A stretch of 64,000 nucleotides of DNA. Origin: Azadirachta indica (Eukaryota > Streptophyta > Magnoliopsida > Sapindales > Meliaceae). This document shows, one piece after another, positions 13,787 to 25,300 of the stretch. The position numbers and the translations under genes were made by a program. The notes beneath the pieces are model-generated. The model had not been told where the DNA came from. It did not search any database and saw nothing but the letters and a program-made list of their open reading frames with translations. How positions within the stretch are numbered: the first letter of the stretch is position 1; each line of letters starts with the position of its first letter. The stretch lies in NCBI GenBank assembly GCA_022749755.1, contig CM040449.1, positions 14,852,363 to 14,916,362 on the forward strand. Direction: 5' to 3'.

Positions 13787-13989
13787 TTTGTTATGCATTT
13801 CTTTTTCTTAGATACTAGGGACTTCATTGCAGTTTTTTTCTATTAATTAAGATTTCAATGCTATGCAAGCATATAAATTTTGTTCCATTGGCTTTTTTTA
13901 AGTTAGTATAATGTTTGGCACTTGCTAACATTGTAGTCAGTGTTGAAAAGATACCTTATTTGCTCTTTCTTGGATACTGAAGTCAATAT

Positions 13990-15130
13990 TGTAAAGTAAA
14001 TTGTTTGGTTCTTTTTGACATTAAAATTGGTACTACAGAGCTTCATAGTATAGTCCTTTTAGACATTTAATTTGATATTTGTGAAGGTACATTGTATGAT
14101 CATTCTGAACCTTCTAGTCGGTATAGTAGAGGTACAATGTTTGACCTTTTTAGGCTTTAATGTTAGTACTATAAAGGTATATTATTTTAGTCCTTCTAAA
14201 TTAGATGTTGGTGCTGTAGAGTTACTTTTATTTTTGTCCTTCTGGATTAGATGTTGTTATTACAAAGATACATTTATCTTTTGTTTTTCTGGGCTATATA
14301 TCAGTACCATAGAGATACATTTATTTTTTCCTACTTAGATTTGTATTTTGGCATCACAAACGTATATTATTTGGCTTTTCTAAGCATGAAAACTCGGTAT
14401 CACAGAAGTACACAAATTTTATTTTAGTTTTTTTATCTAGACTTTGTCTTTTGATATTACAAAGGTGAATGATTTTGTCTCTTCTAAGTATAAGAATTTG
14501 TTACTCGGAGGTACAAGTTTCGTGCATTTGGATTTGTATTTTGGCCATATGTAGATGCATGATTTTGGCTTATCTGAACATAAGAAGTAAGATCTCGGAG
14601 ATACAAGTTTTCCTTTATTGACATGTATTTTGGAATCATAGAAATGCAATTTTGGCCCTTCTGGACAAGATGTCAGTACCATAAAGGTACTACTTTTGTC
14701 CTTCTGGACTTGTATTTTGGAATTGTGGAGATCTAATTTTGGCCCTTTTGAGTGAGAAATTGGTACCATGAAGGTACAATTTTTGTCCTTTTAGACTTGT
14801 ATTTTAGTATTAGAGAGATGTAATTTTTGACCCTTCTAGCCAAGATGTCAGTATCACAAAGGTAGAAGTGTTTATCCTTCTAGACTATATTGGCAGCACA
14901 AAACTATAATGTTCGGCCCTTTTCAACAAGATGTTAATATCGCAGAGGTTTAAGTGTTTATCCTTTTAGACTTTATAGTTTTGACAACACAAAGTTGCAA
15001 TGTTTGACCTTTCTGGGTAAGATATTAGTATTGCAGAGGTACAAGTGTTTTTCCTTTTGGACTTTCTAGTTTTAGTAGTGCGAAGCTACAATGTTCTGCC
15101 TTTTTGATGAAAATGTCATTAGTGTAGAAG
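13990..15130. repeat. degenerate minisatellite, about 45-bp unit
   Basis: An A-rich phrase close to CAAAGGTACAAT recurs at about 14082, 14129, 14174, 14216, 14262, 14310, 14355, 14402, 14459, 14505 and so on to 15079, giving spacings mostly between 41 and 48 bases. Between these lie TTTTGTCCTTCTGGA-like phrases and ATTTTGGTATCA-like phrases. Around 23 units are visible. A unit close to 45 bp preserves frame, so the minus strand has a 110-codon repetitive open frame (14437-14769) with recurring GPKL-type peptides. This is a by-product of the array and not evidence for a gene. Confidence 0.8.
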
Positions 15131-15133
15131 GTT

Positions 15134-15475
15134 AAGCTTGTAGCAAAGATGCAACCGTATTTTCTTAAGCCTTTCAGCTTTCAAGATGACTTGGCCCACT
15201 CAACCTCCAGCACGGCAAGGCGCTGGCCCACTTGGCCAACAATCCTCTCTTCCCCCGACAACTGCCACATGCAACATGCTCTCTCAAGGGCTCGAACCCA
15301 TGACCAAGCCTGATACCACTCGTAGGATCAAGAGCTTACCATTGGCCTAAAAGCTTAAGCTTGTAGCAGAGGTCTAATCGTATTTCCTCAAGTCTTTTAA
15401 CCACGTGCCACGTTTTGAGGTGACTTGGCCCATCAGCCTTTTCCACAGTAGGATGCTTGCCCAGTTGGGCAATAA
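15134..15475 (-). mobile_element. small terminal-direct-repeat element (TRIM-like), inside the minisatellite
   Basis: Two direct repeats of about 110-118 bp start with AAGCTTGTAGC at 15134 and 15357. Both contain CTTAAG or CTCAAG, TGACTTGGCCCA and a CTTGGCC or GTTGGGC phrase. Between them the minus strand reads GTGGTATCAGGCTTGGTCAT then GGGTTCGAGCCC, resembling a tRNA-primer-site phrase followed by a pol III B box. The arrangement fits a terminal-repeat retrotransposon in miniature, or a duplicated tRNA-derived SINE. Minisatellite units occur on both sides (up to 15130 and again from 15476), so it was inserted into the array. It is distinctly richer in G and C than its surroundings. Confidence 0.5.
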
Positions 15476-16955
15476 AGTTGGCATTTCGAAGGTACATTGT
15501 TGGCTTTTTTAATCTTCTTCTCCTAGAAATGATGTGTAAATGAAAGCTTATATGATAACATCATAAATTGATTTAGTATAAACAAATATACTCAGAACAC
15601 ATGCATAAATTAAACATATCACTAAGTCATGATATATGAAAAAAGATTATAGGAGATTCTATATCAAATTATATTACATATACTCAAAACATGTATATTC
15701 AATGTAAACAAATAAATAATAGCATATGTATTCATAGCATTTAATTGTATACATAAATTAAACATATCACTAAATCATGATATATAGAAAAAGATTAGAG
15801 GAGAATATATAAAAAACTACAATTGAAAAATAATTATCTTAATAAAAGGAGATCAATGTCAACTTAGTATATACAATTGTTTCAAATAATAATTATCTTT
15901 CTCATAAGTTAACTAAAAATAATAAACCCAGTTTTTTTTTTTGGTGCTAGTAATTGATGAAAATGTTTTTAACCTAATTTTTATCTTTTACTACTAATTA
16001 ATATACTAATATGCAAAATAATTATACAATCATAATTCAAAATCATATTAACATTATAATGAATTAAAAAAATCATAGTATTTTCAATTCAATGCACAAG
16101 TATATTATGCTTTAAGAAAAAATAAATTATAAATTATAAATTTTTTGGATTATATTATAATTAATTGAAAATTATTAGTCTTATGAGAATTACTTTAAAT
16201 CATTAGGGTTAAATACTAAAATTCCAGATAATTTTGCTGTAAAACATAAATATTTAAAGTCAAAACGCATAAATAATCAGTAGATAAAAATATATAAAGT
16301 CAAATGATATTCACTTATGGATTCAAATGATATTAATTCAGGTGGTATTAAATTAGACTCAATTGATATTTTTCTCTTAATCTTAGTGATATTTAGGCGT
16401 GGACTTTGATAATATTTATTAATAGGCCGAGTGATTTTTTATAATAGGCTCGATATTTCTTTTAGACCCTAATGATATTATACATAGAATAAAATGATAT
16501 TTAATGTTATATCTCACCCATATTTCATCTAACGATACATATTTTTTGCACTAATTTTTTTTAGCTAAATGATGTTAATTTATTTACTTTTCAAATATTA
16601 TTTTTTTAATTTAAGTTGAGTGATTTTCTTTTAAAATATTACTTTTTTTTTTACATTATAAAATATACAACAGCTAAGCACATAGACTAGAATATTCTTC
16701 TATAAATTAGATGGATCTGCCCATGTTCTAATATGGTAAGAAACTTATAATAATGCGAGGCATCATAATATTGGCAGGGATTGAGCACACTCAAATATTT
16801 TATCATCAAAATCAAATATGGGTTTTTAAACTATATATTCAATTAACACAAAGAAAAATAAGGATCGAGCCATACAGGACAGCATTCATGTTCTCTCAAT
16901 GTCTTTTGGTAGTAGATCCACATCGTATTATAGAGACACCATTGCCACAGTCACC
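15476..16955. other. AT-rich noncoding DNA
   Basis: One last minisatellite-like unit sits at about 15476-15510. Further right, two similar stretches (15590-15660 and 15745-15805) repeat phrases such as ATAAATTAAACATATCACTAA and CATGATATAT, a small direct duplication. GATATT words recur at 16300-16510. No gene was recognised. Confidence 0.45.
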
Positions 16956-16958
16956 TTG

Positions 16959-18330
16959 ACGGTTGTATCACAATTGTCCTGATTAGAACCTATAGTTTTT
17001 GGGTTATTAGTGCTTCTAATTCACTGTGTAATGGCTTCAACTTTTCTTGCATTTGTTGATTTTCCTGCAACATCCTCTTATTTTGTTCAATCAACAAACA
17101 TTGCTCTTACATCTTCTTTTGTTGCTACTCAAAATAATGATTACATTTAGGCATGTGAAAATAAGTAGATGGAGTGACAGAATGACGAGCTCCTCTAACA
17201 ATTACTAAATGTTCAAGAGTTTGTATTGCCATTGTTAGAATGTCATTGTTGCCATCAATGAAAATATTCCTCAATTTAACTTGTTTTATAATTTTTTCCT
17301 ACAAAAAATATGGGGAAATAATTTTTTTTAAAAAAATTTAAGATGAAAGCCAATATAAATAAATACTTTTAATGAAAATTGAATACTTTTTATTTAATTA
17401 TTAATACAGATTATATATAAATAAGTACAACATTAATAATAAACTTATAATTCTTTGAACTCATAATTTGACATTCTCATTATCATATTCTCCTTTCTTA
17501 TTTTAATGAACAAGCATCTAAATGACGAAACGGTCAATTTGTTAATGTGTTCTAAGTTCACGCATCTGTAGACATTCAAATCCAAATTTATAACTACTTT
17601 ACATTAAACAAATTGATCAATAATTTAAATACTAACCAATTCATCTTCCTCATTTGCATATCCAAGACGTGAAAGTCAATATGTATACTTGTTTTGTCTC
17701 TACCTCTCTTGTTGAACTTTTCTATGGCTCTATATCATTACAACAATATAGTAAGAATTTTAAGTTAAAATTAGAAAATCTTCTGCTAATATGCTATTTA
17801 CAAATGATGGCAAATGGTCTTTTTAAGCTAGCAGGGTTTTGTCTGTGTGGCAATATATATTTTGATGCAAGACGATTTTTAAAAACTTTCTATCTTCTTG
17901 CTGCTCTAGATAAAGCCTTTTTCTTATAAACTTTATCAATATCACATGCCATCTACAAATAATAAAATGAAATAAAAATTTAAATAAATTAATTATTAAA
18001 AAAATAACAAAAAAATAATAATTAAGAATTGAAATATATCAAACCTCAATGTAACTCCATATATTTTTTTTAAGTTCCTTTGGCACCTTGAACCATGTGC
18101 AATATGTGAATGAAACTATTGTATGTGCCAATATACCAATTAAGCTTCCCAACTTTTTCGATGTTTCACCTATTGGTTGACCTTTCTTATTTAATGCAAT
18201 AAGGAGCCTATGACCATCACCTTTTTCTTTTGTAAGCTCTGGCAAAGTTGTTTGACTTCTGCCATTTCTTTTCCTTAAAGAATCTCTTGGGAAGTTCTTA
18301 CATCATCATAGTTGCCTTCTTGGGAAAAAG
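16959..18330 (-). pseudogene. CACTA-associated Transposase_24 (Ptta/En/Spm) gene, broken
   Basis: Three segments on the minus strand match the plant Ptta/En/Spm transposase family. The N-terminal exon (about 18285-18039) reads TLPELTKEKGDGHRLLIALN, then KKGQPIGETSKKLGSLIG, ending IWSYIE before a GT donor. A middle exon (about 17935-17650) carries lysine/arginine-rich sequence such as KAFSRAARR but contains stops. The C-terminal exon (about 17300-17000) holds VRGARHSVTPSTYFHMPK then a glutamine-rich coiled coil around LLIEQNKRMLQENQQMQEKL. Stops interrupt the C-terminal exon before and within the coiled coil. In intact CACTA elements this second gene is thought to assist end recognition. No TNP2 partner is nearby, so it is a stranded remnant. 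It is a distant relative of the gene at 62116-64000. Confidence 0.75.
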
Positions 18331-20240
18331 TCATGATACTGAAAAAAAAAATGTAAGTGATACTAATAAAAATAAAATTAATTCAGCACTTTAAGATAAA
18401 ATAAATGCTACTGAATAAAATTTAGGATATCTTAATTACTAAAGAAATGTGTAAAACTTAAAAAAAATCTATATAAATACATTCAAGTTATAATCAATAG
18501 ATATATAACTATATTACTAACAGCTATTTTAATAATTAACAATATAATTATATCATTAATTGTAATAAGAGTAATCTAAATTATTGTTAACCTACCAATA
18601 AATTACTTAAAAAAAAATGAGAATATTAACTAAATTAAACTAAATTGAGGTTCTCACCATTGGATTATGAGCTTTTAAGAATCTAAAAAATAAAGCAAGA
18701 GGTTTACTTTATGATTTACAAATAAAAATGAAGCAAGGTGCTGTTTTCTTCATTCACAACCAGTAAGAAACTCAGCAGCAAGGTTGCACAAGTAATTGTA
18801 AACAACATTAAATTTAAAAAATAATGGCATGTAGAGCCGATAACATACATCAATATTTGCTAGAAAGAAGCTGAAAAATTTGTAGAAACAATTTCAAAAC
18901 TTACAAAGAGGACCAAGTTGCTGCTGTAGTGCTAGAGACCAGTGGTGAGAAGCTTAAGTGCTAGAGACCACCAGAGGAGAAAGATTGATTCTAACATCAA
19001 AACACAACAAAACCAACTAACATTAGTTCCAAGCAGCAGCAAAACCAGAAACCAAAACACAACAGCAGCCACAAATAGCAAAAGCAGTAGCAATCAAATA
19101 CATAACAGCTACTAACAAAAACTGCAAGTCAGAGAATCAATTACATCTTTTGAAAATTGGCTGCAGATATCTGAGAGTAGCAACTCCCGGCAGCAACCAA
19201 CAAAACAATCTGCAGAGGAGAAGCAGAACAGCAAACTAGCTCCAATAGTAGAAAACAGATCGCAGCAACAAAAAGCTCATAACCAAACCAGCAACATACA
19301 GTAGCAAGCAGCAACTAGAGCTCACAAACTACTAAAAACTATTGCAATTATGACACAGCAAAATCCAACAAAATAGAATAATTTTAGTTTTAATTTTATA
19401 TTATAATATTAATATTATAATAATTTTATTTATATTAATTACTTTTTAATAATTTTGTTTCTAAATTTTTTATTATCTTTCAATAATTATGCTTCTAACT
19501 TTTTATTATTTAATTATTATTTAATGTTCAAAGCCAAAATCGTTCAGTTTTATGTATAGCTGCCAGATGGCTAATTGAATTTTTTCAGATTTAGATTACT
19601 TTTATCCTTTATTTTCATGATAATTTGATTGTTATGATTATGTTCTCAATTTTTTTTCTTTTTGGTGTTTCTACCTTATAAGCTTGTATTTAAGGCCTTT
19701 CAAACTTCTTAATCATTTTTTCATTTCATCACTCTGATCCATTGCTTAGAGATTTATTTTAAAAAAATGAATTGATTAGAGTTTTTTCAGAAAAGTAATT
19801 ATTAGTCAAAACAAAGCAGCAACAAAAGAACACTAGAACAACATGACACTAACAAATACAGTAGTAAACAATAGCCCAAACAAGCAACAGCTCCAACAAG
19901 GTTCAAGCTCCATTAAAAAATCAACATAGGAGGAGCATAGCCCAACAACAGTGAAGTGTATCCATAACAATGTAAAACCAATTCCTCTTTTGAAGAACTT
20001 TTTTGTATCATCTTGGTTGGCTCTATGGAGAAAAGCCATGATTTCGTGCCTTACACCTTCGTTGTAAAGATATCTTGACACACAAGCCGTAAAGATATAT
20101 TCATACACAAGCCTGGCAATAAAGTTCAAAGTGGTGGTTTACATATTTGTCCACAAAAATCAAAAGTCAACAAAAGCCAAAGTCCATATATATATCAATA
20201 TTAGTGGGATAATTTGGACAATTTGGGACAATTTGGTCAA
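18331..20240. other. noncoding CAG/CAA-rich sequence around an AT-rich core
   Basis: The stretches 18760-19370 and 19800-20120 are rich in AGCAGCAAC, CAACAGC and AAACCAG words. They are separated by a very AT-rich segment (19375-19800) that could be an insertion. A 98-codon minus-strand open frame at 19833-20129 has hydrophobic stretches but no recognisable domain. No gene can be supported. Confidence 0.35.
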
Positions 20241-20330
20241 TCTTTTTTTTCTTTTTCAATCAAAGAAAATTCATTAATAGAAAAGAAAAAGAAAATTACA
20301 AAAAACAAGCCAAAAGGAGACTCAACCAAT
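20241..20330 (-). other. possible retroposon or transcript 3' end (inverted)
   Basis: Read on the minus strand this ends in TTGTAATTTTCTTTTTCTTT, then TATTAATGAATTTTC, then an A-rich run. That is a typical look for a LINE or transcript 3' end with a poly(A) tail. It could alternatively be the 3' untranslated end of the DUF620 pseudogene to its right. Confidence 0.25.
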
Positions 20331-20896
20331 CCAATCAAAGAATGAAAGGTTAATGTAACATTATACACTCAAAACACATCTAAACATCTAAAGCCAGACA
20401 AAACACATACTTGTGCAGCAAAAAGAAAGCCATTATCAAATCCATAAAAGCTTGTTGAAGAAGAGTTTATTACTCATTGAAAACAAACTTCAATTATTTG
20501 TTTGCTCGGGGCAAAACTGTAGCACTTTCAGAAAACCATCAAGGTAGAATAGACTTTGCATCAGATTGAATCAAAAGCAAACAACAAGCAAGCATAAAGC
20601 TTCAACTGTGTACTAACTAATGAGAAGCATATTGCACTAGTTAGATCAATCAAATTGTCAGAAAGAATTCCAACAATAACTAAGAGCTTCCACTAGCACT
20701 AACTGGCAACTGCAGCAAAAAATCCCAAAGGCCAGGAAAATACCAGAGAAAGAACATTTTTTTAATGAAACTTGTAATTCGGAATACCCATATAGTCTTT
20801 ATGCAATAAACCTCTTATCTTATTCAAGGGATCACACCACCAATATAAAAAACAAAATTCAATACCCATATTAGCAAGAAATTCATCTTCCCTTTG

Positions 20897-21961
20897 TTAG
20901 ACTTCTATCTTCCATGTCTTGTTATCAATGCTACTATCATGTGCTTTCTCCAGTGCAGCAACTTTAGCCCGATGTGCTGTTATGCAATTGCACTTATTCC
21001 CCTTTCATCCTTTGAGAGTTCACAAGCCTTACTGATGGATACTGACTTTAAATCAGCAAGGAGATAAAACAATCAATTGAGAGTCTTAGAACATTAAACG
21101 CAACTTCTTTAATAGTCCAAGCTTCTTCCATCTTCATTTTTATATGGCTCATTGCAACCTCACCAAACCTAAAAAGTGTCCATACAAAACATCCAGAGCG
21201 TGTAATCATTATCCCTTTAACTGGTTTGTAATCATTAAGGAATGAACTAACTGTGGTTTCCTAATAACTGTATCACCCCCATCGGACTAGATACAGGTAA
21301 AATGGGAATCCTCTACATGAACAAGAAGACCAGCCTTTTGGCTGAAGTACTTAATCAAGATGTGCCTAATGATCTTTACTCTTAGCCTTCGGAGGATCAG
21401 TACAAAGCTTAGGGATGAAGCAATCCTCACCATTAATCTGCTTCTGCCTTATGCACCTTGCATCAACAAACATACTAGCTGCTGTCCTTGAATCAAGACC
21501 CTGAAATAGATCAATCAACCACATCCATATTAAAGTAAGCAAATATCTCACAAAATATCAATTAGCTAATTTCAAGCTCTAAAATTAACAAACAAACTTT
21601 ACCTGAAGTGCTCGACGTAAGGGTATCCTCGGCCCTTCAGCATTGTGGGCACCACCCTAAGGTGTGTGCCTTCAAACAAGCTTGCTATTACAACCAACAT
21701 GAACCTTACTACCTCCAACTACAAGTTCAACATACCACATATCTGAATTCATCTGCCAAAGCACAAATCCATCTGACTCCGCACATCTACAGGTGTTCCT
21801 ATTCTTAACTGTACTACTAGCAGTTTCAAACTCTGCGGCTACCATTTTAATCTTTCCCATGGCATAGGCATTTTTAATAGAGTTGTGTAACTTCTACCCA
21901 CCAGAGTCAGCCATGTACTACTGCAAAATGTTCTGAGCCGAGGAAGTTTCCTGTAACAACA
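20897..21961 (-). pseudogene. DUF620 family protein, pseudogene
   Basis: Minus-strand exons encode the C-terminal two thirds of a plant DUF620 protein, a plant-specific family of unknown biochemical function. The first recognisable exon (21961-21603) follows a TTACAG acceptor and reads ETSSAQNILQ, KNAYAMGKIKMVAAEFETAS, GFVLWQMNSDMWYVELVVGG and IPLRRALQ. A GTAAAG...TTTCAG intron (21602-21501) separates it from GLDSRTAASMFVDARCI and INGEDCFIPKLCTD. Then come YFSQKAGLLVHVEDSH, TLFRFGEVAMSH, MEEAWTIKEVAFNV and KVAALEKAHDSSIDNKTW before the stop at 20897. Premature stops replace Q, Q, W, W and Q. A one-base deletion breaks the YWETT region, and a second frameshift lies before AHRAKVAAL. The retained intron shows it is a genomic copy and not retroposed. 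N-terminal exons were not found upstream. Confidence 0.85.
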
Positions 21962-23590
21962 AAATTTAATTAAGCTAACAATGTTTCAGATGATTGTTTG
22001 TCTCTGGACATTCCATTTCTCGAAGAGTATTTTGGCAATGTTCTAACACCAAACTTGTTTTCGGATGACAATATAAATTTTCTAAGATAATATTTCAGTG
22101 ACGATTCAAAAGACTATTTCTCGACATAGTATGGTTTCTCATCGCTCCTTCTCTTGTCAAGTGTGCCTTTGCTAATTGTTCTTCGCTAACCCTGCACTCA
22201 TAAGACTTAGATTTGAAAGTGAAAGGCTCTTTCTTGGTAAGCATCACTGTCATTTTGCTTACCGTTTTCTCAGCAGATTTTGTACCAATAGCGATAAGGA
22301 TTGGCTAGTTTCATTATGTTATTAGTGTTTTTTTTTTCAAAATATTATTTATTTGTTTACCATATAGCTGCATAAGTTAAATTTAATGGAGTACGGAGAG
22401 TTGTTAACTAATAATACTATCAGAGTTATATTTGAATTAGAAATTTGGTTCATTTGTAATTAATTCTCCATGGCCATGAACTATCAACCTATGCTTTGCT
22501 ACATTTTGTACTTCTCTAGTTCTTGAACTTAGTCCAAGCTAATTTTTTACAAATTTAGTTTATTATATTGACTTCCATTCATGTTAACGAAATTTTATCC
22601 TAATAATGCTAGCTCAGAAGCTGTACTTAGTTTTATGCCAACTTTAGATTTGAAGCTTATATCGTGAGTAAGGATCCAGACAAACCATTACTTGACCAAA
22701 GAGAATTTCAATCACTAGGGAATCGATTTGGTAAGTTTTACAAACAAATTCACTGAAGTTGTCTCACTTTTTTGTTTCATATTTTATTATTTACTTAATT
22801 AGTATTTAAAATATTTTTCAAACACTATGCCTTTGAAGAACCGCTACTAGACCAATCATTCGGGTAATTCAGAATATCCTACCAAGAACTTTCATAGAAT
22901 ATCCTGAAGTGCAATTAAAGAATTTTTGTCCAAAGAAGCTTAGGGAGAGGCCGGTAAAACCACACAATTCAGAATTTCTTCAAATCTGTTATTAACATTC
23001 TAAGCTAGGTATAATATAATAGTTGACTATAAAATAAGAAAGTGAAAAAGGAAGGGTTCTTTTGTCAAAAAAAGTTGAAGGATTTCTTAAAATTTTGAAG
23101 ATTTTAAGTTAAAATGTCAATCAAGATTTATTATTGTACAGCTAAGTTTTAAAAAATCAAATTTGTCATTTAATCTTAAATTATGAAGATTTCAAGTCAA
23201 AGATGTCAATCAATATTTATTTGCATATTTTTGAGAATTTGATTGTTTTGCTATACTTTGACAAATCAATTTTGTCATTTAATTTTGACCATCCATGTTA
23301 GCATCTTGGATTCTTCTTGTTAATTTTGTTAATGAGCTAGGGACGGTTTAATGCAACTAGAAGGTTCACTAAAATTAGGAGAGTAGTCTTAATAATTGGT
23401 TTTTTAAAAGACCTCAACAAGAAGGATAAAAGTAAGAAAGAGAAATAAATTAGAAGGCTAGAACTTGAAGATGGCTTTAATCAAGAAGAAGAAATCATAC
23501 CTTTCATTTTCCTGTCTGTAATGAGTAAAGCCATGAAAAGTGTTTAATATGTCAATTTCTTTTCTCTTGTGGGAATTGAAGCATCATGGT
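21962..23590. other. noncoding DNA with a 90-100-bp tandem duplication
   Basis: Two adjacent related units lie at about 23096-23175 and 23187-23287. Both have GAAGATTT...AAG, ATGTCAATCAA and AATTTGTCATTTAAT in order. Short readable stretches exist on the minus strand near 22110-22290 and the plus strand near 22870-22990, but neither could be assigned to a family. Confidence 0.4.
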
Positions 23591-24186
23591 TCGATTGTTT
23601 GCTAGATCAACCAATATCTATTACATATATCAAAAGAATAAACAATGCTACTATGTTGTTTTGCTATTGCCTTTGCCTCACATCACAGCAAAGAATTGTG
23701 CTGACAGAAAATTTGGCACACTAGTTTGTTACTTTTGGCTTGCTGATTTATCTCTATTTGGCTACTAGTTGCAGTTTCTTTTTCTATTTTATCTATTTGG
23801 CAACACTGGTTGTATGTTTTTGCAAGATGGTTTGCTGTTATTGATGAATTATACTTGATTTTTGTTTTGGTTTCTGGTTTTTTTTCTCAGTTTGAAGGCT
23901 TTCTGGTTGAAAGCTTTTGTTATTTTGTTGATACTACTAGCTTCTGTTTATTGGCTTGCTGGGTTATGCAGATTTGGTTTGTCTTTTTTCCTTATGATTC
24001 ATTTGATAAGTCAGGTCTCATAAGCTGCAATTTTTGTGTAGTTTTTCCAATTTTCGATTTTATTCATACATAATTTTATGCACTAGAACTGTCAGGCCTG
24101 TTACCTTTCTTCATTTTGTACTTTTTTTATAATCTTTTCAATATATATTACTACTATAGGCTTTTGTTTATCTATTAAAAAAAAGG
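23591..24186 (+). other. possible non-LTR retroposon 3' end with poly(A)
   Basis: TG- and TTTT-rich sequence ends with TTTTGTACTTTTTTTATAAT, CAATATATATTACTACTA and an A8 run after TATCTATT (24171-24186), a format common at LINE 3' ends. The 87-codon open frame at 23810-24073 is rich in F, C and L and shows no reverse-transcriptase motif. No LINE coding domain is present, so this is tentative. Confidence 0.25.
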
Positions 24187-24800
24187 ATAATCTCACAAAA
24201 ATTCTAAATTAAGTAGCTGTAATGTCAAATTAATACTTGTAATGAATTAATGTAATTTATTCTAAAATATTTATAGATTTAAAAATAAATATTAATTGAA
24301 TGATTGTTTTTATTCGTAATGTTTCAATGTTTATGTAAGAATTAGTTATTTGACATTCTATTGTAGTTACAAAAATTTTATATATAAATCTAATATATTA
24401 GTAAATAAATAAAATGGTAATTAGAAATTTTCTTTTTTAAAGTGATTTTAGTTCTAATAACACACTAACAAGAAATTTCTGCATTTGATCATGGTCTTGA
24501 GATTGCAAGTAAGGTTCAAGGTTAAACACCTCATGGACTCTTGATCCAACTCTGAATCACTTTCTGGGTTGCTTCTCTTTGCAATTAGATTCTTTTTTTT
24601 CCCCTTTTTTTGAAGGTGAATTAGCTAAAGATATAAAATTCTAGAGTTCTTTGCCAAGGGATGTGTTCTTCTTCATGTCTCAATTGCTGTTTGAAGAGTT
24701 TACTTTGGATGTAAGCTTGATGATCTTCCCTGTGATTTCTTGAATTTCTTTTCTTTTGTATTCATGGAAGTAGATAGATGATTAGTTGAGGAATTGTAAT

Positions 24801-25300
24801 TAAAAAATTGTAATTATGAAAATAATTTAATTTCAATTAAAAAATAAAAATTTATTTTATTTAATTTTTTTTTTGGTTTTAAAATATTTATCTTTTTTGT
24901 TTTTTTATTTTTTATCTAATTAATAATTGAAGTTCACTGAGTGACAAGAAAAATAGTCAAATAATATAAAAATACTTCAAAATAATGATATTTTTATGTC
25001 TAAAATTTCAACATCTATATATAATTTTTAAATTTAATTATTTTTTATTTTTTATTTGAGTTTGTTTTACATTTCGTAAATTTATGATTATTATTTGTTA
25101 GTATATGGTTGTTGTTTTAATCATAGATTAGGGTAAAAAATTAAAGAAATTTGAATAAAAAAGTAGAAACTTTAAATTCAAAAATCAAAAAAGAAAAGTG
25201 AAAATTTTAAAATAAAAATAAAAAGAAGGAAAATAAATTAAACTTTTATTTTTTAATTGAAATTAAATTATCTTGATGTAATTAATTGATTTATATAAAA
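24801..25300. mobile_element. foldback-type miniature element
   Basis: Long inverted repeats of roughly 110-130 bp face each other, at about 24801-24925 and 25165-25300. The left arm has AATAATTTAATTTCAATTAA followed by AAAATAAAA. The right arm has the complement, including TTTTATTTTTTAATTGAAAT then TAAATTAT. The loop is about 240 bp of AT-rich DNA. No clear target duplication was found, so the superfamily is uncertain. Confidence 0.6.

Noticed and set aside
14437..14769. 110-codon minus-strand open frame with repeated GPKL-like peptides
   Set aside because: It lies wholly in the 45-bp minisatellite. A unit that is a multiple of three keeps a frame open by chance, and there is no start context or domain.
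15288..15320. possible functional tRNA gene
   Set aside because: Only a B-box-like phrase is present. No cloverleaf arms or A box at the right distance could be built, so a tRNA-derived repeat is more likely.
22110..22290. minus-strand stretch reading like a coding exon near the DUF620 pseudogene
   Set aside because: The peptide does not match the expected N-terminal part of DUF620 or any family I could name, so no gene is claimed.
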